64,000 nt of DNA from Oscillatoria princeps RMCB-10 (GCA_019359235.1 JAHHHT010000003.1:186001-250000), one strand, 5' to 3'. Shown: positions 1-8,814, counted from the stretch's first letter. Notes: generated from the sequence alone by a model not told the origin. Program-made: numbers and translations.

Positions 1-12
1 AGAGGTAAAATT

Positions 13-1632
13 GTGGAATTCGTGCGGAAACCCTTGGAAAAACTTCTCACTCTCCCCCTCCAACTTCTCAAGTGGCTGCTAGCCGGCTTCTGGGAAATCT
101 TCAAAATTTCCTTGTGGCTCCTCATCGGGCTGATTGAACTGTCAGCGTGGCTCGTCTCTGCCCTCAGCAAAAGAATCAAGCGAACCCAGCGCCTGCTGAG
201 AGTCTCTCTGAAACGAAACAAAATGGCCTTTTTTCTGTGGCCATTCAAGCAGATATTGCGCGGCTTGTGGGCCGGCACTGTCACAGTATTCTGGCTGTTA
301 ATCCAAATTATTGAGCTGTTCGCGTGGGTTTTGTCGAGCTTGGGATCGTTGCTGATGCAAAACTCTCCCCCCTCACAAAATCAGCCGGACGAAACCCCAC
401 TTCCGCGCTCGGTTGAGATGCGCCGCAAAGCGATGTCTCAGCTGCGCCGCAACAGTCAAATCGCGGAAAATAGAAAGCCGGTTTCTCAAAAAACTAGAAA
501 CCGGGTTTCTCAAAGAAACCCGGTTTCTGGAGCTGAGCGCCACCGGCAGCAAGCGCCGGTCTTTGTTGCCCTGATTTTCCTGAGCTTCTCTCTTTTCACC
601 CTTGTGGCAGCTTTTGTGCCAGCCACTCATGTATTTGAGGGCGATCTGACTGTCCGAGAAATCAGCTTCACCCACACCGGCACCTACCCCCAGAAGCTCT
701 TTCTCAACGGCATCCACAAGCTGAAGCGAGTCGAAATTGCCGGCTCCCAACAGCTGACGCTAACCGGCAAGTTTCAAAGCCAGTCGAATCCCAGCTTGAA
801 CAGCTTGACCAAGCTGGAAATTATGCTCCCCAACGAAACCAGCCAGTGGAGTGTTGAGCCGGCAAAACCGGAACAAAGCCAACTTGAACTCGCTGAACTG
901 CGGCTGCAACCGGCTGTCAAAGTTGCCAAACTCAGCTACAGTATCTCTAGCAATCAGCTGGCTCTCTCTGTGCGAGCCGGTGAGTCGCGAGCCGGTGAGT
1001 CCCAGCAGCCCAACTTCTTGAAACTGTCTCTCGGAAAACAGCCGCTCAAAGTCACCCTAGAAGACTATCGCTTGCCAGGACGGGCCTTGAAAGATAGCAA
1101 AATTCCGAATCAGCTGGAATTTATTTTAACACCAACTGAGACAGAAGTCAAGGTGCCGGTGCGAGAATCTGCCCGTCTCTCTCTCAGCTTGCCCGACCCC
1201 AAAGCGGTGAGTTCAGAGGAATGGTTGCGGGGCGACTTAGCTGTAAAAGACGTGCGGTTTTACCGTATAGACCGGACGGTTGACGTTAAAGATGGCTTGC
1301 CAGATTCTAGCATAATTAAAGGGAAAATCCGGATGGCCGGGCAAGAATTGCCGGTTGAAGCCAGTCAGTTTCTCATGGCGGGGAAACCGGGGATTCAGAG
1401 GCTGGGCAATCTCCAGATTCACACCCAAAAGCCCCAAGGCTTGTCAGTCCGCATTTCTGGGGAAAGTGACCGCATTCAAGTCGGGACAGACCCCAACTTT
1501 CCAGAGAGCGGCATTCAGGGTAAATTGTTAAATAGATATCTCTCCCGTCAGGCTGTGACAGTCCTGCTGGCTTTCTGCGCCGGCTTTGCGGTGGTGCTGT
1601 CTTGGCTGTTTGTGCGGGGCGGCGCAGCTTGA
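13..1632 (+). CDS. Hypothetical multi-pass membrane protein with internal duplication
   Basis: Not a family I can name. The GTG start at 13 has AGAGG at 1-5 as a ribosome site. The N-terminal ~120 residues hold two related hydrophobic/amphipathic stretches (about 20-52 and 76-110), each of the pattern GxW...WLLIxxIEL.AW; this looks like an internal duplication. A clear membrane segment lies at about 183-205 and another at about 514-536, so the ~300-residue middle part is probably on one side of the membrane. The linker at about 153-173 is encoded by three copies of the GAAACCGGGTTTCT palindrome (bases 472-530) read in frame, giving repeated NRVSQ/RNPVS peptides. Function unknown. Confidence 0.8.
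   Translation: MEFVRKPLEKLLTLPLQLLKWLLAGFWEIFKISLWLLIGLIELSAWLVSALSKRIKRTQRLLRVSLKRNKMAFFLWPFKQILRGLWAGTVTVFWLLIQIIELFAWVLSSLGSLLMQNSPPSQNQPDETPLPRSVEMRRKAMSQLRRNSQIAENRKPVSQKTRNRVSQRNPVSGAERHRQQAPVFVALIFLSFSLFTLVAAFVPATHVFEGDLTVREISFTHTGTYPQKLFLNGIHKLKRVEIAGSQQLTLTGKFQSQSNPSLNSLTKLEIMLPNETSQWSVEPAKPEQSQLELAELRLQPAVKVAKLSYSISSNQLALSVRAGESRAGESQQPNFLKLSLGKQPLKVTLEDYRLPGRALKDSKIPNQLEFILTPTETEVKVPVRESARLSLSLPDPKAVSSEEWLRGDLAVKDVRFYRIDRTVDVKDGLPDSSIIKGKIRMAGQELPVEASQFLMAGKPGIQRLGNLQIHTQKPQGLSVRISGESDRIQVGTDPNFPESGIQGKLLNRYLSRQAVTVLLAFCAGFAVVLSWLFVRGGAA
472..530. repeat. Three GAAACCGGGTTTC palindromes inside a coding region
   Basis: Three copies of the dispersed palindrome (one degenerate GAAAGCCGGTTTC, then AGAAACCGGGTTTCT and AGAAACCCGGTTTCT) lie end to end in frame within the gene at 13-1632. 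The same sequence is intergenic elsewhere in the window. Confidence 0.9.
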
Positions 1633-1777
1633 ATGCTGGCTTTCTCGGCGCGTTAAGAGCGGGCGGCGGCGAGGGCAAAGGTGCCGGTCGGCTTTCGCTT
1701 TCGAGGTGCAGACGAATCAGGGTGATTCTGATAATGGTAGAGATAATGCCGAGAAAAAGGCTTTGGAGCAACCCCCC

Positions 1778-2341
1778 ATGAAAGCAAACAACCTGGATTG
1801 GCTGCAGATGGCCGAATATTTATCGCTCGCCGGTGCGGTGATTGGCTCAGTCGCGGCTGTGTCTTTGCAGCAGGTCATTTATGCGGCGGTTCCCCTGTCG
1901 CTGTCGCTGCTGCTCAACCTGTTCAACCGGCACCGCTGGGAGCAACTGACCAGGGAAAGGCTCGCCGTCTCCATGACCCAACTGGACGTGAAAATTTCCG
2001 GCATCAAGGCGCTTTTCGACCGGCGAATTGAGGATTTGAGAGGGGACATTGCCGGTCTGAATCCCGGAGGTGATCGCACTCCACCGAGTCTGCAGCTGGA
2101 GACTCTCGCTGCAGCTACTGTGCAGATGCAACAGCAGATGGGCGACTTGCAGCAATCCGTTGCGGCGGTGCGCTACCAGTTAGAAGTCCTCACGCAGTCG
2201 GGCAACATCCCTCCCGATCTGGGTGCGAGCCAACCCTATGCCGGCACTGCCGGTGACGCCGAAGCTGGCACAAGTGCCATCGTACCGCGCTCGGAAGGAG
2301 CTATAGATCCCCAACAAGTTTTGCGGCGATATCACTGGTAA
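1778..2341 (+). CDS. Hypothetical protein with membrane hairpin and coiled-coil tail
   Basis: 187 aa from ATG 1778, chosen because GGAG at 1765-1768 is well spaced and because the upstream part of the open frame overlaps the preceding gene and looks non-coding. Residues ~8-50 are hydrophobic (two short membrane segments around VIYAAVPLSLSLLLNLF). They are followed by a heptad-rich region (~55-150) with many Leu/Gln, likely a coiled coil, and a low-complexity acidic tail ending in LRRYHW. It follows the first gene by 145 bases on the same strand and may share its transcript. Similar small membrane/coiled-coil proteins are common in cyanobacteria; no function can be assigned. Confidence 0.75.
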   Translation: MKANNLDWLQMAEYLSLAGAVIGSVAAVSLQQVIYAAVPLSLSLLLNLFNRHRWEQLTRERLAVSMTQLDVKISGIKALFDRRIEDLRGDIAGLNPGGDRTPPSLQLETLAAATVQMQQQMGDLQQSVAAVRYQLEVLTQSGNIPPDLGASQPYAGTAGDAEAGTSAIVPRSEGAIDPQQVLRRYHW

Positions 2342-2349
2342 TCCCATTA

Positions 2350-2426
2350 TTGGTAGAAACCCGGTTTTTCACCTGAGTTTATAGGAGCCAGAAACCGGGT
2401 TTCTTGGCAGAAACCCGGTTTCTCCC
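2350..2426. repeat. Cluster of GAAACCGGGTTTC palindromes
   Basis: Three copies of the dispersed palindrome lie between two convergent genes (plus-strand gene ending 2341, minus-strand gene ending 2445). In RNA they would form GC-rich hairpins, so they may act as a bidirectional transcription stop; this is inference. Confidence 0.8.
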
Positions 2427-2444
2427 CTTAGTACAAACACGCGC

Positions 2445-3203
2445 TCACCGGTGGTGCGGCGTGATTTCTCCATCTTCGAGATACAGCACCCGATCAGCGA
2501 CATCTACAATCCGGGGATCGTGAGTCACCATCAGCACCGTGGAGCCGCCTTCTTTGGCGAGCCGGCGCAGCAGTTCAATCACCGCGTGCCCGCTGTGGGA
2601 GTCCAGCGCTGCTGTCGGCTCATCTGCCATAATCAGCTGGGGATTGCCGGCTAGGGCTCGCGCAATGGCCACCCGCTGTTTCTGTCCCCCCGACAAATCC
2701 CGGGGGTGCTGCTTGGCTTTATCTGCCAGCCCCACCTGTTCCAGGAGCGTGTGGGCTTGCTGGCGGGCTTTCCGTCCGCGAATCCCTTTAATTTCCAGCG
2801 CCAGTTCAACGTTCTCAGCCGCCGTCAGGGCTGGAAACAGGTTAAACCCCTGAAAAATGAAGCCGATGTTTTTCAGCCGGAACTGGGCGAGCTGGGCGCG
2901 CGACATCTTGGTAATTTCTTGTCCGAGGAGAAAAACCCTGCCGGAAGAGGGGGTGAGCATCCCCGCTAAAATTGACAGCAGGGTGGTTTTGCCCGAACCA
3001 GAGGGCCCCATGAGCAGCTGGATCTGGCCTTGCTGGATTTCCAGGTTAATCCCTTTGAGGGCTTGATACCACTGCTGTCCCGACTGGAAGACCATCCCCA
3101 CCCCCCGGGCGGCGATCGCGCCGGTTCTGGCACTGACCGAGCTTGTGGCCGTCGAGTCCACTTTAGGAAGGAGCTTGGCAATGTGAAGTTGAGAAGCTGT
3201 CAT
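2445..3203 (-). CDS. devA: ABC exporter ATP-binding subunit, DevA type
   Basis: 252-aa ATPase of the MacB/LolD/DevA class. Visible motifs: Walker A GPSGSGKTT (~66-74), Q-loop Gln ~118, signature LSGGQKQR (~170-177), Walker B LIMADEP (~190-196) and the H-loop His ~228. In heterocyst-forming cyanobacteria DevBCA exports envelope glycolipids, and paralogues occur widely in non-heterocystous species. The partner permease DevC lies just upstream on the same strand (3536-4930), separated by 332 bases, which is longer than usual for this operon. The first ~30 residues are poorly conserved, so a later start is possible. The transported substrate is unknown here. Confidence 0.9.
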   Translation of the reverse strand: MTASQLHIAKLLPKVDSTATSSVSARTGAIAARGVGMVFQSGQQWYQALKGINLEIQQGQIQLLMGPSGSGKTTLLSILAGMLTPSSGRVFLLGQEITKMSRAQLAQFRLKNIGFIFQGFNLFPALTAAENVELALEIKGIRGRKARQQAHTLLEQVGLADKAKQHPRDLSGGQKQRVAIARALAGNPQLIMADEPTAALDSHSGHAVIELLRRLAKEGGSTVLMVTHDPRIVDVADRVLYLEDGEITPHHR

Positions 3204-3535
3204 AGGTTGAGGTTGTGAGGGGGTTTGCTGTAGCCGGCAATACAGGAAAACTAAAGATTGCGTTTAGGTAGTGGTATTTAATATCAAGTGCTGCTGGTTG
3301 ACCATAATACAACTTATTTGCAGGGGCGCGGAGCGCAAGACGGACTGGCTTCGGACGGCGGTGATTCACCCTATCCGCTTACAACAAAAGCTTATTACGG
3401 GTGTCGGTTTGATATAAATTCCTGATTAGAGCCGGATGAATTCGGAAGCCTAACTGCCTAAAAGCATCCTTATACTTTATAATACTTACCCCCTAAAAAC
3501 AGAAATTCCTGAGACTAATGCCTGAAAACTTGAGG
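3204..3535. other. Intergenic region between devC and devA
   Basis: 332 bases without a credible gene. No recognisable repeat family, tRNA or pseudogene. It is unusually long for two subunits of one exporter and could carry a separate promoter for the ATPase gene. Confidence 0.5.
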
Positions 3536-4930
3536 TTAGGCTTTGAACACCACTGCCGGATCGAGGCGGGTGACTTTTTGAATGGCGAACAGGGCTGAAC
3601 TGACACACATTACCACGGTGATGGCAAATACGATCCCTGCAGTTGCCGGCGTGATTAATATCACGATTCCCTGACTGGCGAGCGTCCATTTGCCCACCCC
3701 CCAGCAGACAACCATCCCAGGCAGATAGCCGAGAACCGCCATCCATAAAGCCTGCTCCACAATAATGCCGTATATTACCCAGTCAGACGCACCGATTGCC
3801 TTGAGAGTGCCAAATTCTTTGATGTGGTCAGAGGCGGAAGCGTAGAGAATTTGACCGACAATCACCGTGCCCACAATCACGCCCACCGCCGCGCCCAGTC
3901 CGAGGATGAAGCCAATTCCTGTTCTCTGCAGCCAGTAGCTGCGAGTTCGAGCGGCGATTTCAGTGCGCGTGTAGGCGCGGGTGTCAGGCAAAGCCGCTTC
4001 CAGGTTCCGTTTGAGTTCTTCAAGATTCTGGCCCGATTTGGCCCGCACGAGGATATAGGTGATGCGGTCGTTAGGGGTTAATTTTCGAGGTGCCGGTGGG
4101 GACTGTTTGGCGGTGGCGGCGGGGATGTTGCCGGTGGCGGCTAACTGTTGCAGCTGTTGGGGAGAGAGATTGGCCAGCTGTGCGGCGAGCGTGGGATCGG
4201 GGATTTTGCCCGAGGCGGCTAATTGCTGCAGCTGTTCGGGAGGGAGATTTGCCAGCTGTGCGGCGAGGGCGGGATCGAGGATTTTTCCGTCAGCGGCTAG
4301 CTGTTGCAGCTGCCCGGCTGTTTGGGAGGTAGCGCTGAGGGTGGAATTGACGTAAGCGTGGGCATTTTCCAGGGAGGTGAACAGGAAAGAATTGGATACG
4401 ATCGATTGAGTGCCTCGCGTCCAGCCCACAAGCCGCGCCCGAAAGCCACCCATTTCCACTTCATCGCCCACCCATTCCACGTTCAGGGATTTCAAGCTGG
4501 CTTGATCGGCGATCACGGTGTAAGGCTGGTTGAGGAAGCTGAGATTTCCGCGTTCGACAGTGCCTGGTGCAAATAATTGGCTGGCGGGGTCGAATCCGAT
4601 CGCCCTGACGGGCACAATGTTGCCATCTTTGTCGCGCCAGAGGGCACCTTGGACAAGCAGGGCTTCTGAGCGTTCGACACCGGCGACTTTTTGCGCTTGC
4701 TCGACTCGCTCGTAGGGTATTGGCAGAGATAGCTCGAAGCTGACCATGTATTTTGACCCCACCCAGATGTCGGCTTTGGAACTGTCGATTAGGAGGGAGG
4801 TGGAGCGAGTGAATCCATTGAGGATGCCGGTTTGAATGGTGACGAGGCTAACGGCAAACATTATCCCCGCTTGGGCGATCAGGAAGCGAGGGATGTCTTC
4901 AAATAAGTTTTTGCGAGCAATTGAAGCCAT
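3536..4930 (-). CDS. devC: ABC exporter permease, DevC type, with expanded periplasmic repeats
   Basis: 464-aa FtsX/MacB-type permease: membrane segment at ~18-38, large extracytoplasmic domain (~40-325), then three membrane segments (~335-365, ~385-415, ~425-450). The start MASIARKNLFEDIPRFL is typical of DevC. DevC normally runs about 385-390 residues; the excess is accounted for by an insert at residues 207-276 made of two full 26-residue repeats (QLQQLAA.GKI.DP.LAAQLANL) and a third partial copy. It forms the exporter with the ATPase at 2445-3203. The usual upstream partner DevB (membrane fusion protein) is not found in the 570 bases before this gene. Confidence 0.92.
   Translation of the reverse strand: MASIARKNLFEDIPRFLIAQAGIMFAVSLVTIQTGILNGFTRSTSLLIDSSKADIWVGSKYMVSFELSLPIPYERVEQAQKVAGVERSEALLVQGALWRDKDGNIVPVRAIGFDPASQLFAPGTVERGNLSFLNQPYTVIADQASLKSLNVEWVGDEVEMGGFRARLVGWTRGTQSIVSNSFLFTSLENAHAYVNSTLSATSQTAGQLQQLAADGKILDPALAAQLANLPPEQLQQLAASGKIPDPTLAAQLANLSPQQLQQLAATGNIPAATAKQSPPAPRKLTPNDRITYILVRAKSGQNLEELKRNLEAALPDTRAYTRTEIAARTRSYWLQRTGIGFILGLGAAVGVIVGTVIVGQILYASASDHIKEFGTLKAIGASDWVIYGIIVEQALWMAVLGYLPGMVVCWGVGKWTLASQGIVILITPATAGIVFAITVVMCVSSALFAIQKVTRLDPAVVFKA
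4103..4312 (-). repeat. 78-bp in-frame tandem repeat in devC
   Basis: Two full and one partial 78-bp units encode 26-residue repeats rich in Gln, Leu and Ala in the periplasmic loop of the permease. Being a multiple of three, changes in copy number keep the frame. Confidence 0.85.
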
Positions 4931-5501
4931 GCTGGGGGGTGCTGTGGGGGGTGTTTGGCGTGCGGGCAGGTGTTGGGACTGGCGGCGGCGGGCGACCGGC
5001 CCTTTAGACAGCCGGTTTGCCTCTACAGTCTATTCGACGCTGGGAGATTTGGCTCGGTTCAAAAGTTGCGGAATATCCGAGCTGGGGAATGCCGGTGCTC
5101 TGGCTGCCGGTGCCGGACTGTGTTGTTTGCATATTTTAACACATATCTCAGCGTCAAGGGGACGGCTTTCGGTGAGCCGGGATTAGGGGATTAGGGGATT
5201 GCCGGTGGCATCGGTAAGAGTAGCTCTCTTGGCGCTAGTATCGGCCAGCTTTTTATTCAGAATAATTTACATAATGTTTTAATTTTTGAGGGGGGATTGA
5301 TAATAGAATACTGTTGTGGTGTCGGTGAGGTGCCGGTTGCAGGTGAGGTGCCGGTGGGGTAAGATGATGATTGATCAGCGGTTGGCTGGGAGGTTGAGGG
5401 AGTGAGGCGAGGGGCCAAGTCCAAGAGCCGGTCTCTGAAAACCCTGTTCAATTGGGGGATGTGTCAAAAATAGACAGAAATATTAGAGGAGTAGCCCAAT
5501 T
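4931..5501. other. Intergenic region, divergent promoters
   Basis: 571 bases between divergently transcribed devC and the kinase gene. Small open frames here show no coding character. Contains short direct repeats (GGGATTA at ~5180-5200; GAGGTGCCGGT at ~5326-5355). No devB fragment was recognised. Confidence 0.5.
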
Positions 5502-7406
5502 ATGCCAGTTCGCTTTATTAAAGACCGTTATGCTCTATCCCCCAACCCGCTTTCGGGCGGCATGGCTGATGTCTATCGGGCAAGAGACTACGAGCAGGAG
5601 GAACGGCTGGTTGCAGTAAAATTATTCAAACACGAGCAGCTGGAGGCGGATATCCTGGCTGAGTCCTTCAGACGTGAAACCCAAGCTCTTAAGGAGTTAA
5701 AGCATCCTGGAATCGTGGAGCTTCTCGACTCAGGCGTCGCTCGGGCGACAGGGCACCACTTCCTTGTGCTTGAGTGGATGGAGAAGGACTTGGCAACGCT
5801 TCTGAAAGAAGCTCCACCGGACGGATGGGATTCATTCTGGAAAGCGGTAGCATTGCCGGTGCTGGAGGCTCTTGCCTTCTCCCACAGCCGCACAATAATT
5901 CACCGGGATATCAAGCCCAACAACATTTTAGTGGGGAGTGACGGGAGATTAAAACTCGCAGACTTTGGGATATCTAAGATCAAGAGCTATTTGCAACCTA
6001 GCATTACTCTCAAAGACTTTGTATCTCGTACCTTCACGCCGCCAGAATCTGACGATGGTTCCTATACCTACACCCGCGATGTCTACAGCTTTGGGGTATT
6101 GGTGCTCAAGTGCCTAACCAAAGTGGAGCTGGTCGATTGCGAAAGCATCCCCAATGCTCTCAAAGCGTTTGACGCACCGCCTCCAATCGTTGAAGTAATC
6201 GAGCGTGCGGTTTCCCGCGATCCAGCAGAGCGTCAGCACAATGCCGAAGTGCTGCTAGCAGAACTGAATGCGATCCAAGGGAAGCAAGCGCAAACCCAGT
6301 CCACCAAGAAACGCCCTTGCTATCTGAAACTTACTCACAAGGCTTTGAACAATCTGCGGAATGAACTTCAGGTGTCTCAAGATGAAATTCAGAAGATTCT
6401 CTTGGAAGACTTGAACACTGCATGCGCCATCAGCCCTTTAAAGAAATCTAGCGCAGCCAATCCCGCTCCAGAAGCATCTGAAGGTCACTACTCCATTTTC
6501 GGGCTTTCCTACAGATACCATGTAGCGGCAGACCGAGATTGCCTAACTATCATCAACGCCCAGAACTTTTCCAGCGCAATACTCGAACATAATCGAGAGC
6601 GTGCCTGGGTTCCGTTTTATAAATTTAAGTTTGGAAAACCGCTGGTTGTATGCGAAGCGGAGGAGGTAGTTAGCGAACTTCAACTGGAAGTAGAACAGCA
6701 TGAGGCGAACCGGCGACAGACAAGAGCTGAAGAAGAAAAGCAAAGATTATTCCGAGTTTGGTGGGATATTCTCAGAGCCAAGAGTGATTGGGAGCAAAAC
6801 CGAGAGAAACCCATCAGATATACAAGTGCTACTCCTGATGGAAACCGCGCTATCTTTCAACTAGCGGAACTCCCAGAAGATGACATAGCTGGACAGCCAC
6901 GACATGTGACCAGAACGGATGGATTTAGCATTACCAATTTTCGGGAAAAGCCAGCTAATTCTAGCTTTAACAACGCCTGCGAGGTGAAAGTCATAGTTCA
7001 GCTTCTCAAACAGCTCAACCAGATGGCTGGAGAGGCCAATAAAAACTACAGCCTTGCTGTCTTGACTGGTTATTCAGCACAGCTAAAATTGCTGAAGCGG
7101 AGCATCGATCCAGAATTTAACGGCTGGAAAGCCTTGACAATTGAGTGCAATACAGTTGACGCATTCCAAGGGCGCGAGGCTGATATCGCTGTGTACTCTG
7201 TCACCCGCTCTAACAAAGAAGGTAAAGTTGGCTTTCTGCGCGATGCAGCGCGACTGAATGTGGCTTTATCCAGAGGTCGAGTTGGCTTAGTCATCGTGGG
7301 AGATCACTACTTCTGTCGAACCTCAAGCGACAACCCTTTACACCAAGTTTTGGATTGCGTTGAGCGTCACCCTGAAAATTGTGCCCTAACTGAGCCTAGG
7401 TTATGA
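5502..7406 (+). CDS. Ser/Thr protein kinase fused to C-terminal half of an SF1 helicase
   Basis: 634 aa; ATG 5502 with strong AGAGGAG upstream. Residues ~1-255 are a Hanks-type kinase: glycine loop near SGGMADVYRA, VAVK Lys40, HRDIKPNN (~135-142) and DFG (~154-156), so it looks catalytically complete. Residues ~270-400 are an uncharacterised linker domain. Residues ~410-467 resemble the segment that precedes motif I in kinase-linked COG1112 helicases (EKPI...FQLAELPEDDI.GQPR). Residues ~475-634 are the RecA2 half, with motif V (TVDAFQGREADI) and motif VI (LNVALSRGRVGLVIVGD). Walker A, Walker B and motif III are absent, so an in-frame deletion near base 6903 seems to have removed RecA1. It probably cannot unwind nucleic acid. 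The PLD-like ORF follows 150 bases downstream. Confidence 0.85.
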   Translation: MPVRFIKDRYALSPNPLSGGMADVYRARDYEQEERLVAVKLFKHEQLEADILAESFRRETQALKELKHPGIVELLDSGVARATGHHFLVLEWMEKDLATLLKEAPPDGWDSFWKAVALPVLEALAFSHSRTIIHRDIKPNNILVGSDGRLKLADFGISKIKSYLQPSITLKDFVSRTFTPPESDDGSYTYTRDVYSFGVLVLKCLTKVELVDCESIPNALKAFDAPPPIVEVIERAVSRDPAERQHNAEVLLAELNAIQGKQAQTQSTKKRPCYLKLTHKALNNLRNELQVSQDEIQKILLEDLNTACAISPLKKSSAANPAPEASEGHYSIFGLSYRYHVAADRDCLTIINAQNFSSAILEHNRERAWVPFYKFKFGKPLVVCEAEEVVSELQLEVEQHEANRRQTRAEEEKQRLFRVWWDILRAKSDWEQNREKPIRYTSATPDGNRAIFQLAELPEDDIAGQPRHVTRTDGFSITNFREKPANSSFNNACEVKVIVQLLKQLNQMAGEANKNYSLAVLTGYSAQLKLLKRSIDPEFNGWKALTIECNTVDAFQGREADIAVYSVTRSNKEGKVGFLRDAARLNVALSRGRVGLVIVGDHYFCRTSSDNPLHQVLDCVERHPENCALTEPRL

Positions 7407-7556
7407 AATAAAATTCCCCACGACTGCAGACGCGCAGCAGATCGGGAGGGTGCGGCTTCCTGCGTGCGGATTGCGTGCGCACTACCCAAGTCCGCCTGCG
7501 CGGCTTTCTCTGCTATCACCGCAGGCTTTAGCCTGGTATATTTGTGATCAGTTCCT

Positions 7557-8027
7557 GTGCGTTGGCTAGAAGTGTACGAACACGCGCCGCTTCTGGAACA
7601 AGCTCTTAAGGAGAGCCAAGAACGTCTAATGATTATCTCTCCTTGGATTCGAGCAAACGTTGTGAGCAAGCAATTTATTCAAGAGTTGGAGAAACTCCTC
7701 AAGCGGGGTGTGAAAGTTTTCATAGGGTACGGTTTAGGAGAAAAGGAGGATGATAAAAAGCAGCAAAAATGGGACATTCAAGCTGAGGACAAGCTCATAA
7801 AGATAGCCAGTCAGTCCAAGAAGAGTTTCATCCTCAAGCGTCTGGGAGACACGCACGCAAAAATACTCATCTCCGATACAAAATTCGCTGTCGCCACGAG
7901 TTTCAACTGGCTTTCCTTCAGGGGAGATCCCAACCGCACGTTCCGGGATGAGCGGGGAACACTTGTGTCTGAAACCCAGAAAATAAATGAGCTGTTCGAC
8001 AGCTACAGGTCGCGATTTGACGAGTGA
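7557..8027 (+). CDS. Phospholipase D-like nuclease domain protein
   Basis: 156 aa with one HKD motif, H100-x-K102-x4-D107 (THAKILISD), followed by FAVATSFNWLSFRGD, the usual strand after an HKD motif. The N-terminal part (ERLMIISPWI) matches the first strand of PLD-family nuclease domains. GTG 7557 is the first start after an in-frame TGA at 7545, and no clear ribosome site is present. The ORF may therefore be the surviving 3' end of a larger gene, perhaps originally part of the kinase-helicase protein just upstream. PLD nucleases act as dimers, so a one-motif protein can be active. Genome defence is plausible but inferred only from domains and context. Confidence 0.7.
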   Translation: MRWLEVYEHAPLLEQALKESQERLMIISPWIRANVVSKQFIQELEKLLKRGVKVFIGYGLGEKEDDKKQQKWDIQAEDKLIKIASQSKKSFILKRLGDTHAKILISDTKFAVATSFNWLSFRGDPNRTFRDERGTLVSETQKINELFDSYRSRFDE

Positions 8028-8047
8028 ATTTGAGGAAAGAGTGTTTT

Positions 8048-8191
8048 AGAGATTGTTTATAAAGAAAACGTGAAGTAGCCAGAAACCGGGTTTCTTGTGG
8101 CCGGGTGCCATTATATATCAGCTTCCCCAACAAAAGAAACCAGGTTTCTCACACCCTGCCAGCCTTAACAATTACTTTATAAACAGTCTCT
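8048..8191. mobile_element. MITE-like element with 17-bp terminal inverted repeats
   Basis: Left end AGAGATTGTTTATAAAG (8048-8064) and right end CTTTATAAACAGTCTCT (8175-8191) are inverted copies matching at 16 of 17 positions. The ~110-base interior has no ORF but contains two GAAACC(G/A)GGTTTC palindromes. A second, left-end-like copy lies at ~9065-9094. No transposase was seen in the window; an IS element elsewhere would have to mobilise it. Confidence 0.65.
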
Positions 8192-8528
8192 TATGGCTCA
8201 TTCCTCTTGCATGCCTGAGCCATAAGGCATACTTTTCAGTCCTGCCTTTGGAACTAGACTGTGGTTAGGTGCCGGCGCACCGGCTATAATGGCCACAGGC
8301 ACTCCTACCAGACTGGCCAACCATTCCCCAGTTCAGCTAACCGCACTCCTCCCACACACCGGCATCCCCCACCCCACCGCCCCACCGGCACTCCCACCAC
8401 CTTCTATCGAGAATGGCCCAGACCTGAGAGCCGTCGTGCGGTGAGCTCTGGGTCTAAGTATGGCCCACTCAATTCCCATCTCCCGATGGCAAAAGGTACG
8501 TTCAGCCCTCCCATGTATAAAATAGAAC
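8192..8528. other. Intergenic region, nothing recognised
   Basis: About 340 bases with C-rich, CACCGGCA-type low complexity (8340-8400). No ORF with coding character, no RNA gene and no pseudogene recognised. Confidence 0.4.
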
Positions 8529-8558
8529 TTGACACTTTATAGTGGAATCAGCCAATAT
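8529..8558 (+). promoter_or_regulatory. Candidate promoter for the Xre regulator
   Basis: TTGACA at 8529-8534, an 18-base spacer and CAATAT at 8553-8558. If used, transcription starts near 8565. That excludes the GTG at 8542 and favours the TTG at 8572 or the ATG at 8614 as translation start. Confidence 0.45.
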
Positions 8559-8571
8559 AGAGGGTGAAAGT

Positions 8572-8814
8572 TTGAAAAAACGACTCTACCCAGCGACCAA
8601 CAGCAACACAGCCATGAAAGAAACCATCGCTGGCAACCTAATCCGCCACCGCAAACGTCTGGGCTTGTCCCAAAAGCGACTGGGAGAGATGGCGGGGGTG
8701 AGTCGCCAGAGCGTCAACTACTACGAAAAAGCCAGAACCCTGCCGGAGAGCAAAACCCTGTCCGCCCTAGCTCGTGCCTTGGGCGTCACCCCCGATGACT
8801 TGCTGCGTTCCTAA
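8572..8814 (+). CDS. Xre-family helix-turn-helix regulator
   Basis: Small Cro/CI-type DNA-binding protein. The domain runs from IAGNLIRHRKRLGLSQKRL to the end, with the recognition helix around SRQSVNYYEKART and a closing LARALGVTPDDLL helix. The start is uncertain. TTG 8572 has GAGGGTGA just upstream and gives 80 aa. ATG 8614 gives 66 aa, the length of minimal Xre proteins. GTG 8542 seems to lie inside the promoter. Being next to the kinase-helicase/PLD remnant it could be a regulator of that accessory locus or a solitary controller; no operator can be identified. Confidence 0.8.
   Translation: MKKRLYPATNSNTAMKETIAGNLIRHRKRLGLSQKRLGEMAGVSRQSVNYYEKARTLPESKTLSALARALGVTPDDLLRS

Noticed and set aside
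5257-5451. 64-codon frame upstream of the kinase gene
   Set aside because: Composed of Thr/Ser/Pro codons from GAGGTGCCGGT direct repeats; no coding support.
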